A DNA stretch of 55,972 bases from Modestobacter marinus (GTDB taxonomy: Bacteria; Actinomycetota; Actinomycetes; Mycobacteriales; Geodermatophilaceae): NCBI RefSeq assembly GCF_019799945.1, contig NZ_JABGCH010000028.1, positions 1 to 55,972 of the forward strand, given 5' to 3'. The notes beneath the pieces were generated by a model. It had not been told where the DNA came from, did not search any database, and saw nothing but the letters and a program-made list of their open reading frames with translations. This document shows, in pieces, positions 10,714 to 18,407 of this stretch; position 1 is the first letter of the stretch, and every line of letters starts with the position of its first letter. Position numbers and translations under genes: made by a program.

Positions 10714-10744
10714 ACGATAGCAAAGGTGAGTACTTTGTCAGTAC
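10714..10744 (-). promoter_or_regulatory. Candidate promoter and operator of the MocA-family gene
   Basis: On the minus strand CTGACA (10741-10736) and TATCGT (10719-10714) are 16 bases apart, a plausible -35/-10 pair. The -35 lies inside the inverted repeat GTACT-N5-AGTAC (10730-10744), so a repressor binding there would block the promoter. The leader to the start codon would be about 115 bases. No regulator gene is adjacent. Confidence 0.4.
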
Positions 10745-10914
10745 AAACAGCGCTCAGCTTCGCGCTGCGATCCCTGGTGGCTGCGGACTGCTTCAACATC
10801 TGCCCGCGCCGCGGTGGGAGGCCCTGCTCGCCTCGACCGAGCGCAGCGGGAATCGCCGCAGACGCTGCGCGCGGACTCCCGGTGGGTCGGGACACATGAC
10901 GTCGCCCCCTCACT

Positions 10915-11235
10915 GGCGATGTGCTGGCGGTTGCTGGCGGCGACCAGATGCGCCGCGGTGAGGCACTCGCCCCGCGCTGGCGCGACGTCGACCTGGACGC
11001 CGCGCGGCTTGCTGAGCGCCGCAGCGTCGGCGTGGTGAACCGGGCGCCGGCGAGCAGCTCATCGAGGGTCCCACCAAGACCGGTGAGAGCCGAGTGTCGA
11101 CCTCGACGCGGGCACCGTGGCCTCGCTCCGCGCCCATCGGGCCGGCGGCCACGGCCCCATCGGCATCCGGAGCGGTTCTCCCGGCGCTTCGCCCAGGTGA
11201 CCCAGGCGTGCAGGGCGGTGGGGGAGAGCAGCTGC
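10915..11235 (+). pseudogene. Tyrosine recombinase (integrase) remnant
   Basis: Frame fragments of a phage/ICE-type integrase are visible. One frame reads DQMRRGEALAPRWRDVDLDA then ARLAERRSVGVV, which matches the catalytic 'GMRRGEALALRWRDVDLD' region around the first Arg of the catalytic domain. Others read 'EQLIEGPTKTGESRV', 'DLDAGTVASLRAHRA' and 'HPERFSRRFAQVTQA'. Several frameshifts separate them, and the HxxR...Y end is missing. The IS21-family element is inserted about 70 bases downstream. It is not expected to be active. The other stretches of 10745-11301 hold nothing I recognise. Confidence 0.65.
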
Positions 11236-11342
11236 CGGTGGTCCGGCTCTCGGCGTCCCTAGGCTCCCTGCCGGTCCCTTCTGTCAACGGCGGGCGAAGT
11301 CCGACCCCCTGGCGGCAGGTGAAAGTTGACCCCCTCGGTGGG

Positions 11343-12122
11343 TCATGCGTCTTCGGTGGCGGCCGCCTTGGGGCGGCCGAGGTCGCGGTCCTTGAGCCGG
11401 TAGCTGTCGCCCTTGAGCGCGATCACTTCGGCGTGGTGGACGAGGCGGTCGATCATGGCGGCGGCGACGATGTCATCGCCGGAGACCTCGCCCCAGCGGC
11501 CGAAGGGCTTGTTGCTGGTGACGATCAGCGAGGCCCGTTCGTAGCGGCTGCTGACCAACTGGAAGAACAGGTTGGCGGCCTCGGACTCGAAGGGCACGTA
11601 GCCGACCTCGTCGACCACCAGCAGCGGATAGCGGCCCAGCCGGCGTAGCTCGTCCTGGAGCCGGCCGGCGTGGTGGGCCTCGGCCAGCCGGGTGACCCAC
11701 TCGGTCGCCGTGGCGAACAGCACCCGGTGCCCGGCCTGGCAGGCGCGGATCGCCAGGCCGGTGGCCAGGTGCGTCTTGCCGGTGCCCGGCGGGCCCAGGA
11801 GCAGCACGTTCTCCTTGGCGGTGACGAAGTCCAGGGTGCCCAGGTGGGCGATCAGCTCGCGCTTGAGGCCGCGGGCGTGGTCGAAGTCGAACTCCTCCAG
11901 GCTCTTGCGGGCCGGGAAGCGAGCGGCCCGGATGCGCCCCTCTCCGCCGTGGGACTCCCGGGCGGCGACCTCGCGCTGCAGGCAGGCGATGAGGAACTCC
12001 TCGTGGGTCCAGGACTGCTCCCGCGCCCGTTCGGCCAGCCGAGGCACCGCCTCCCGCAACGTGGGCGCCTTCAGCGCACGGGTCAGGAACGCGACCTCCG
12101 CGCTCAGGTCCCGGCCGGTCAT
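11343..12122 (-). CDS. istB: IS21-family helper ATPase IstB
   Basis: 259 residues, intact. Walker A is GPPGTGKTHLATGLA (about residues 105-119) and Walker B 'RYPLLVVDEVGYVPFE'. 'NLFFQLVSSRYERASLIVTS' followed by 'NKPFGRWGEV' gives the sensor/Arg-finger region typical of IstB. The N-terminal helical domain (1-85) would contact IstA. It is an AAA+ ATPase that selects targets and activates the transposase. Its ATG overlaps the istA stop as ATGA, the standard IS21 arrangement for coupled translation. Confidence 0.92.
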   Translation of the reverse strand: MTGRDLSAEVAFLTRALKAPTLREAVPRLAERAREQSWTHEEFLIACLQREVAARESHGGEGRIRAARFPARKSLEEFDFDHARGLKRELIAHLGTLDFVTAKENVLLLGPPGTGKTHLATGLAIRACQAGHRVLFATATEWVTRLAEAHHAGRLQDELRRLGRYPLLVVDEVGYVPFESEAANLFFQLVSSRYERASLIVTSNKPFGRWGEVSGDDIVAAAMIDRLVHHAEVIALKGDSYRLKDRDLGRPKAAATEDA

Positions 12123-13358
12123 GCCACGCCCCCGTCGGTGAGGCCGAGGGCGATGTCGTAGTCACTCAGCGGCCGGATCTGCACGTCCTCGGCCGCCGGG
12201 GCGGGGCGCAGCAGCCCGACTCGTTGGGCGCGCAGCGCCCGGGCGGCGGTGATGTGCTCCTTGGCCGCGATCGTCTGATGCCGGGCCCAGGCCCGTTCGT
12301 GGTCGGCCACGGTGCGGCCCTCGCAGAGCACCCGGACCCGGGTCAGGTCGGCCACGACCTCGACCCGGCGGCCGATCACGCCGGGATGCACCGAGTAGTC
12401 GTTGCCATCCAGGCGCACGTAGTGATCGCGGGCCAGCCGGGTGCTCGTGCGCCAGCCGGTGGCCGGCGCGACCGGCGGCAGGGCGAGCATCGCGGCCAGG
12501 TCCGCGGCGATCCGGTCGGTCGGCGCGCAGCCCAACGCCCGCCGGGTGCGGGTGTTTCCCCGGCCCAGCCACTGGGTGATCTGGGCGTTGAAGTCCGCCG
12601 GGCCGGTGAAGTCCCGGCCGGGCAGGAACGACCGCTCCAGGTAATCGTGCAGCCGCTCGACCAGGCCCTTGGCCTCCGGATCGGCCGGGCGGCAGATCAG
12701 CACCCTCGTCGCCAGGGTGCCCCGGAAGCCCTGGCAGGCCTCGGTGAGCTCGCTGCGCCCGCCCCCAGCGGCCGACCGCGCCCTCGCCGTCCCAGACCAA
12801 GGCCCGCGGCACCGCCCCGAGCGAGGCGATCAGCTGCCACCAGCCGGCCAGCAGGTCCTCCGCGGCCCGGGAGGGGATCAGCACCGCGGCCGCCCAGCGG
12901 GAGTAGCCGCAGACCATCGTCAGCACCGGCAACTGCGCCGGCGGTCGGGTCTGCCCGCAACCGACTGGCAGCGTGATGGGCGGGAACCACAGGTCGAACT
13001 GCGCGATCTCGCCGGCCACATAGGCCGTTCGCGACGCCGGATCCGGCGGCAGGTAGACCGGCCGCAGCTCGGCCACCCGGTCCCGCAGCACCCGGATCGA
13101 CCGGTCCCAGCCGATCCGCTCGGCGATCACCGTTGCCGGCATCGTCGGCCACGCCTGCAGCAGTTCCCGGATCCGCGGCTCCGCCTCATCGACAACCGAC
13201 CCGCGCAGCGGCCGGTCGTACTTCGGTGGGCCATCGGCGCGCAACGCCGCCCGCACCGTGTTCTTCGAGATCCCCATGACCCGCGCGATCACCTTGATCG
13301 GCATCTGCTCCGACCGATGCAACCGACGGATCTCCGCCCAGTCCTCCACTGCCAGCAC
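12119..13358 (-). pseudogene. istA: IS21-family transposase IstA, frameshifted
   Basis: Reading starts with GTG 13358. The first ~200 residues contain the N-terminal HTH ('MPIKVIARVMGISKNTVRAA'), the start of the DDE core ('QFDLWFPPITLP', 'LTMVCGYSRWAAAVLIPSR') and 'ALVWDGEGAVGRWG'. The frame then goes wrong and the proper sequence (GGRSELTEACQGFRGTLATR, then RVLICRPADPEAKGLVERL, to the stop at 12119) continues in the next frame. Removing one C from the C5 run at 12762-12766 restores a continuous ~412-residue IstA. The lesion falls in the catalytic core, so this copy is inactive if the base is real. A sequencing error in the homopolymer is the alternative. Confidence 0.85.
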
Positions 13359-13435
13359 CCGCTCGCTCCCCGGCTCGGCTCGAGCCAGGGTCTCGGGAGG
13401 GGGTCAACTTTGCGCTGCCGCCAGGGGGTCAGTTT

Positions 13436-13560
13436 TCAGGCGCCGTCGACACCTTCGTCGTCACCGATCGACGAGTCCCAGGTGTCGGGCCGACGCGAGT
13501 TGTGGTGAATCCAGATCAGCACGCATCGAGCTTCCTGTGGACCAGGGCGTAGGGACCACC
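13436..13560 (-). other. Short coding-like remnant in the 13432-13939 gap
   Basis: The minus strand has a run reading RCVLIWIHHNSRRPDTWDSS then IGDDEGVDGA, ending at a stop five bases outside the IS element. Its composition is protein-like, but it has no identifiable start or homology I recognise. It could be the 3' end of a gene cut by the IS. The rest of 13561-13939 shows no gene; it contains only the upstream region of the NADH dehydrogenase. Confidence 0.25.
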
Positions 13561-13939
13561 CTCCTCTCTGCTCGTCGGTCGGCCGGTGGCTGTTCTCGGT
13601 GCTGCGGAGGCGACCGGCTCGGTGGAAGGAGAAGCGCGGCGCGTCCCCGCTGAACTCACTCACGAGCCGGGGCAGTCGTCGTGATGGAGCGACTGGGACC
13701 GACAGCCAGCGAGGTGGTCGACGAACAGCGACGGGTGGCAGGCGTGCCGCTACCGTTCTGACAGCTCGATCGGGAACGGCAGGGAGGCGCTGACCCGCTC
13801 GCCGAGGCCTAGAGTTCGGACCGGCCTTCCTCTGCGGGGGTCATCCGCCAGGTGAATGCTCCATTTGCAGAACACGTTGAGCTGCTGGCTCCCGCGGGTC
13901 CCGACGGCCCCCGGCGGCCTGGCACGAGGGGATGGCGTC

Positions 13940-15355
13940 ATGGGTGCGAACGTGGCCGGGAGGCACCAGGTCGTCGTAGTGGGGGGAGGGTTCGCCGGAC
14001 TCAACGTCACCCGCGCCCTCGACGGTGCCGATGTCGACGTGACGCTGGTGGATCGTGCCAATCACCATCTCTTCCAGCCGCTGCTGTACCAGGTGGCGAC
14101 GGGCATCCTGCCTCCCGGACTCATCGCTCCGGCGCTACGCGGTGTGGTGAAGCGGGAGAGAAACGCCCGGGTGCTCCTCGCGGACGTGCAGGACCTCGAC
14201 CTGGACCGGCGGACGGTCGGTGCCCGGGCCCCGGACGGGCGACTGCTCGAGCTTCCCTACGACACGCTCGTCGTCGCTGCCGGGGCGACGCACTCCTACT
14301 TCGGCAAGGACCAGTTCGCCGAGTACGCCCCGGGCATGAAGACGATCGAGGACGCCCGGTACCTGCGCGACGCAATCCTGGCCAAGTTCGAGATGGCCGA
14401 GATCGCCACCGACCCCGTCGAGCGGGCGGAGTGGTTGACGTTCGTGGTGGTCGGGGCCGGACCGACGGGCGTCGAGCTCGCCGGGCAGATCGCGGAACTG
14501 GCACACACGGTCCTGCCCCGCGTCTACCGCTCCGCGGACACGCGTCAGGCGCGGATCATCCTGCTGGAGGGCGCGTCGGCCGTCCTGCCCCCGTTCGCGC
14601 CCAAGCTGCAGGCGTACACCAAGAAGCGCCTGGAGGAGATGGGGATCGAGGTACGACTGAACACCCTGGCCGTCGACATGGACCACCAGTCCATCACGGT
14701 CAAGGGACCGGACGGGCTGGAGACGATCCGGACGGGCAGCCGCATCTGGGCTGCCGGCGTCCAGGCCTCCCCGCTGGCCCGGATGCTGGCTGCGAAGGCC
14801 GGCGTCGAGACCGACCGCGCGGGTCGGATCCCGGTCGGTCCCGACTGCACGGTGCCCGGCCACCCGGAGGTCTTCGCCATCGGCGACATGGTGTCGCTGG
14901 GCAAACTGCCGGGGGTGGCCCAGCCGGCCATCCAAGAAGGCAAGTACGTCGGTCGGGTCATCAGAGACCGTCTCGCCGGCCGGCAGACGCCGCCCTTCAA
15001 GTACTTCGACAAGGGCACCATGGCCACGATCGGGTACCGCTCCGCCGTCGCCGACGCCTTCGGGGTGAAGGTGACCGGCTTTCCGGCCTACGTCATGTGG
15101 ATCTTCATCCACGTGCTGTACCTGGTGGGCTGGGGCAACCGGTTCGGCACCCTCTACACCTGGGCCCGGGCGCTGTGGCTCACCCACAACCGGGGGAACC
15201 TGCTCATCTCGTTCCAGACGGCGCAGCGTGAGCTGGCCGAGGGCCACACCCCGGTGCGCCCGCCGACCATCCTGCCTCGGAGCACGCGTCCTCCCACCCC
15301 GGATGCGGAGGAGGCCATCCCCGGAGCACCGCGGGAGGTCGGCGGCACCGCCTGA
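13940..15355 (+). CDS. ndh: Type II NADH:quinone oxidoreductase (NDH-2)
   Basis: 471 residues from ATG 13940 (GAGGGG about nine bases upstream; an in-frame ATG at 13856 would add a non-homologous leader). The FAD-binding motif is 'VVVVGGGFAGLNVTRAL' near residue 10, followed by 'NHHLFQPLLYQVATGILPPG', characteristic of NDH-2. The second nucleotide motif, 'FVVVGAGPTGVELAGQIAEL', is near residue 165. 'IWAAGVQASPLARML', 'VFAIGDMVSLGKLPGVAQPA' and 'IGYRSAVADAFG' follow. A C-terminal amphipathic/hydrophobic stretch ('AYVMWIFIHVLYLVGWGNRF') anchors it to the membrane. It passes electrons from NADH to menaquinone without pumping protons. It is the only clearly intact metabolic gene between the two broken integrases. 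Confidence 0.9.
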   Translation: MGANVAGRHQVVVVGGGFAGLNVTRALDGADVDVTLVDRANHHLFQPLLYQVATGILPPGLIAPALRGVVKRERNARVLLADVQDLDLDRRTVGARAPDGRLLELPYDTLVVAAGATHSYFGKDQFAEYAPGMKTIEDARYLRDAILAKFEMAEIATDPVERAEWLTFVVVGAGPTGVELAGQIAELAHTVLPRVYRSADTRQARIILLEGASAVLPPFAPKLQAYTKKRLEEMGIEVRLNTLAVDMDHQSITVKGPDGLETIRTGSRIWAAGVQASPLARMLAAKAGVETDRAGRIPVGPDCTVPGHPEVFAIGDMVSLGKLPGVAQPAIQEGKYVGRVIRDRLAGRQTPPFKYFDKGTMATIGYRSAVADAFGVKVTGFPAYVMWIFIHVLYLVGWGNRFGTLYTWARALWLTHNRGNLLISFQTAQRELAEGHTPVRPPTILPRSTRPPTPDAEEAIPGAPREVGGTA

Positions 15356-15365
15356 CGCTGGGCGG

Positions 15366-16230
15366 TCAGCCGGCGCTCGTCGGGTTCGGTGAAGGCCCGG
15401 TCGTCCCGCGCACCACGAGCTCTGCGGCCACCACGACCTCCCGGTGCTCGGTGCGGCCGCCGTCGAGCCGCTCCACGAGTGCGGCCACGGCGTGACCGGT
15501 CAGCTCCCGGGGGTTATGGCTGACCGTGGTGAGGTCGATGTGTGCCAGCCGGGACAGCGGACTGTCGTCGTAGCCGACGACCGACACGTCGGCCGGGACG
15601 TCGACGCCGGCTCGCACCAGAGCGTCCAGGAGCCCCCCGGCCGAGCGGTCGTCGAAGGCGAGCACGGCGGTCGGCGGTGGGTCGGCGCCCAGGATGGTCC
15701 GTGCGGCCCGCACCCCGACTCCTCCGTGAAGTCGCCGGAGACCACCTGGAGGCACCCACCGAGCCGGTGCCGGTGCATCGCCCGCTGGGAGCCGCGGCGT
15801 CGGCCGGTGGCGACCGCACCGCGACCGCCGTCGACGTAGGCGATCCGACGGTGGCCCAGGCCCACCAGGTGGTCGACAGCCTCCTCCACCCCCGCGTCGT
15901 CGGCCGCCCGCGCGACGTCGACCCCGTCGGACGGCAGGGGCCGGCCGACGAGCACCACGGGGAGCTGCCGGTCGAGGGCGGCCAGACGCGCGCCGGGGGC
16001 CTCGGGGCCCAGCAGATCCAGGGCCCCGCAGCGGGAGTCGAGCAGGGTCTCCACGGCCCGGCCCTCGTCCCGAGTGCGGGTGATCGCGCCCAGGACGAGG
16101 TCGTAGCCTTGCCGACGGGGATCCCGAGCTGTTCGGCGCCCCAGAGACTCTTGATCTGCCCCGCCGCCCAGGGCGGCGATGGTGAGGACCTTGGGCCGCC
16201 CAACCGGGCGATGCGCAGGTTTCGCACACA
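15366..16230 (-). pseudogene. LacI-family regulator, multiply frameshifted and lacking its DNA-binding domain
   Basis: Three frames together give a LacI/PurR sugar-binding domain. 'IKSLWGAEQLGIPVGK' is in one; a second has GYDLVLGAITRTRDEGRAVE, 'LPVVLVGRPLPSDGVDVARA', 'HLVGLGHRRIAYVDG' and 'VVSGDFTEESG'. The third has VRAARTILGADPPPTAVLAF, 'VDVPADVSVVGYDDSPLSRL' and 'IDLTTVSHNPRELTGHAVAA', to the stop at 15366. At least two frameshifts are needed (near 15720 and 16110) and no HTH lies upstream. It cannot make a working repressor. It is convergent with the NDH-2 gene with a 10-base gap. Confidence 0.75.
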
Positions 16231-16277
16231 GGAGGCCAGGGCTGGGCGGCCGACGACCGGACTCCTGGCGACCGTGC

Positions 16278-16481
16278 TCAGACCTCGACCGCGGTGCCGC
16301 AGATCCCACAGAGCTCGAGCCGCCGGCGTCCCCACCGGGCGATCGGCACGAAGAACGCCGTGAACTGCTTGACCTGCCGCACCTGCGCCCACTGCGTGGT
16401 GTTGCCGCAGCGCGGACAGGTGCGGACCGCGCCGGGGCCCAGGTCCTGCTGCTTGGTGCCGAAGCCGAAGAGGAAGAACAC
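16278..16481 (-). CDS. Small zinc-ribbon protein
   Basis: 67 residues from GTG 16481. Two CxxC pairs, CPRCGN (about 22-25) and CGICG (about 58-61), form a zinc ribbon in 'RTCPRCGNTTQWAQVRQVKQ' and 'WGRRRLELCGICGTAVEV', the zinc_ribbon_15 type common in actinobacteria. 'FFVPIARWGRRRLELC' is the conserved middle. No Shine-Dalgarno is seen; TAGGGT sits six bases before the start, so leaderless transcription is likely. The function is unknown. Confidence 0.8.
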   Translation of the reverse strand: MFFLFGFGTKQQDLGPGAVRTCPRCGNTTQWAQVRQVKQFTAFFVPIARWGRRRLELCGICGTAVEV

Positions 16482-16923
16482 GCCGCCACCCTAGGCAGCG
16501 GACCGAACCGGCTGTCCGGCGCGATTGCACCTGGCCCCGCCGCGTTTCGTCGCCTGCCCGCGGCTGCTCTCTCGTGCACGCCACCGGGCCGTCGTCGTGG
16601 CGGGTCGGCGAGGTGGCGCCTCGGTCAAGCGGCATCCTGGTGGTGCCGCGACGGTGGCCGGAGTGGTCGTCGCCGAGGGGTTCCTGGACGAGCACCCAAC
16701 GCCTGGACCTGGGCATGAGTCGCGACGGTCCCAGGCACACCCCTCGCAGCCACCCTGGAAGTTCGGAGGGCAGGGTTCGAACCCTCAGTCCGGCCGCTGT
16801 GAGCGAGCGGGATCCGTGGTGTCGGCCATGTTGCCGTCCGTTGACGCTGGGACGCTGTGCATCGACAGGCGCGGTCGTGGGATCCACGATGCGTGTGGGT
16901 GTGTGGCGACCGGGGGAGGGCGC

Positions 16924-17259
16924 ATGGCGGACGTCGAGCCTGTGAAGCCCGGTGCACTCGTGCGGCGGGATGCAACCAGCGTTGTCCCATCGCCGCGATG
17001 GGCGGTCAGGCTGGCGAGTCGGCGCACGGCAGTCGTTGCCGGCGTGCGCGCGCTGACCGCCAAGCCGCTCCTGCCGGCCTCGGCGCTCGCCGTCGCAGCA
17101 TGGGCCGCGGCGAAGGTCGCTGCGGGGGCCGCCGGCAGAGGTCGAGCAACCCGGGGGCCCGTCGGGGCCGAAAGGGTCGGCCGAGTCCTCGGCCCCCGGG
17201 CTCCTGGTGCGACGCTCGAGGTGTCGTGGACCCGCGTGGAGATGCGATGGCGGGGATGA
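16924..17259 (+). CDS. Small single-pass membrane protein, unknown function
   Basis: 111 residues from ATG 16924, preceded by GGGGGAGGG. A hydrophobic segment ('KPLLPASALAVAAWAAAKVA') lies near residues 50-69, with a basic region before and after it. The end reads ATLEVSWTRVEMRWRG; a 'VSWTxVExRW' ending recurs, as I recall, in small actinobacterial membrane proteins. The preceding stretch 16482-16923 has no gene; it includes the perfect palindrome AGGGTTCGAACCCT (about 16774-16787). Confidence 0.5.
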   Translation: MADVEPVKPGALVRRDATSVVPSPRWAVRLASRRTAVVAGVRALTAKPLLPASALAVAAWAAAKVAAGAAGRGRATRGPVGAERVGRVLGPRAPGATLEVSWTRVEMRWRG

Positions 17260-17454
17260 GCCTCGGCACTGGAGGCGGGGTGCCGTAGGGGAGGCGTCTC
17301 GGAGCCGCTCCTGGCGAGAGCGAGCAGTGGTCTCCGACGCCACCTGGCGAGCTTCCAGCTACGCGATCACTCCTGACATCCACAGCCACGTCGGTCCCGC
17401 TCAGCAGTGCGAGCCGCGGACCGGCTCGACAAGGCGCTGCGGTGGTGACCGTTG

Positions 17455-17800
17455 CTGTACTCACGCGCGCCGAGTGCCGCGGCCCGTGGAGGTGAACGCC
17501 GGCGAGACCGGCGCGCTGGGCGAGCTGCTCGCAGCGCCGCAGCACGTTGCGCGGCTCACCGGCGTATCGATCTCCGTGGTGAACACCAGGCCGCTGTCCC
17601 GCCAGCCGCGTGCGGCCGAGCGGGGTTCGTCGTCCTGCCGCACTCGGTGCGCCCGGAGCGTGTCGACGGCCGAGCGGGGGAGGGACACGGTCCTGCGGGA
17701 CTTGTCGGCCTTGAGCTCGTCGAGCTGCAGTCCCTCCGCGAGCATCACCCGGAACACGTCGTGCCCGGTGGTCATGTGGTGCCGGAACCTCTCACGTGTG
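17455..17800 (-). pseudogene. Second tyrosine recombinase (integrase) remnant
   Basis: One frame reads LQLDELKADKSRRTVSLPRS then AVDTLRAHRVRQDDE, matching the 'TKTxxSRRTVPLP...LRAHR' part of integrase catalytic domains, and ends RDSGLVFTTEIDTPV. The neighbouring frame continues as 'LRRCEQLAQRAGLAGVHLHG' then PRHSA, which is the H-x-L-R-H box. The two are separated by a frameshift, and the catalytic Tyr end and N-terminal domains are missing. It points opposite to the remnant at 10.9-11.2 kb. Nothing else is recognisable in 17260-17836. Confidence 0.65.
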
Positions 17801-17836
17801 CACCTGTGACGGCCCGTGGAATCGGCCGGGAGATGG

Positions 17837-18169
17837 CTACGTCGCATTCCGGCAGCGTCGCCGTGGTGCGCTGGGCCGGGTCAATGCAGGCAAGAGGGTT
17901 CCGAGTACCGGTTCCCACTCGGACGTCGTGGCATGAGCCACGATCCCGCGGACGCTGAACGGATCGTCGGCGACCCACCGGTCGACGTCGCCGCGGGCAG
18001 CGGCTCGGAACAGCAGGAGTGCACCGGCGGGCTCGTCCGGTCCGAACGGTCCAGAGACCAGCAACGCGCCCTGATCCGCGAGGCTGCGCAGGTAGTCCCG
18101 ATGCTCGGCGCGCAAGGCGTCCCGGCCGGCGACGTCATCGGTGTACCGGTAGGTGACTGCGTAGATCAA
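17837..18169 (-). CDS. YciI-like family protein
   Basis: 110 residues. TTG 18169 is the start, since GAGGAGACCAG lies directly upstream. The sequence follows the YCII dimeric alpha-beta barrel: 'IYAVTYRYTDDVAGRDALRA', 'EHRDYLRSLADQGALLVSGP' (the conserved HRDYL...G.....GP pattern with the His-Asp pair), 'GALLLFRAAARGDVDRWVAD' and 'DPFSVRGIV'. It is a soluble enzyme-like protein; most members have no defined substrate. The last ~15 residues (SAPRRRCRNAT) are extra to the family. Confidence 0.82.
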   Translation of the reverse strand: MIYAVTYRYTDDVAGRDALRAEHRDYLRSLADQGALLVSGPFGPDEPAGALLLFRAAARGDVDRWVADDPFSVRGIVAHATTSEWEPVLGTLLPALTRPSAPRRRCRNAT

Positions 18170-18314
18170 CTGGTCTCCTCGGGATGAAGGTCGGTCACTG
18201 ACGTCAGGAACAGGGCGCGAGGTGAGCGTCGATGACGGCAGCCTTCACGAGACCCTCAGGTCGGCTGGCGGACCGTGTCACGGCGGACACTGGTCGGTCG
18301 TCCGCCGACGAGTC

Positions 18315-18352
18315 CACGAGAGGGCCCACCGGTCAGGGTGGACCCTCTCGTG
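18315..18352 (-). terminator. Terminator hairpin downstream of the NRAMP-like gene
   Basis: A perfect 10-base-pair outer stem (CACGAGAGGG with CCCTCTCGTG) continues after one mismatch into a five-base-pair inner stem (CCACC with GGTGG) and a six-base loop. It begins 56 bases beyond the stop codon of the minus-strand transporter and should end the two-gene transcript. Confidence 0.6.
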
Positions 18353-18407
18353 ATCGTGTGGAGGTCGTCGGGGGCAGTCCGAGGCTTCCGGGAACCGGCC
18401 AGCTGGA

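Larger units (their letters stand above)
11302..13431 (-). mobile_element. IS21-family insertion sequence
   Basis: About 2,130 bases bounded by 35-base imperfect terminal inverted repeats (11302-11336 and 13397-13431) that agree at 31 of 35 positions. Each end carries two copies of GACCCCCT, one at the tip and one inside, as IS21 elements do. Inside are istA and istB on the minus strand with ATGA overlap. No convincing target duplication is seen beside the ends (CGAAGTC on the left, GTTTTCA on the right), which suggests old insertion or flanking rearrangement. The left tip begins CG rather than the expected TG. With istA frameshifted, the copy is probably not autonomous. Confidence 0.85.

Noticed and set aside
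16774-16787. AGGGTTCGAACCCT, which resembles the T-arm of a tRNA and might mark an attachment site
   Set aside because: No acceptor, D or anticodon arms could be fitted around it; it is just a palindrome with a TTCGAA core.
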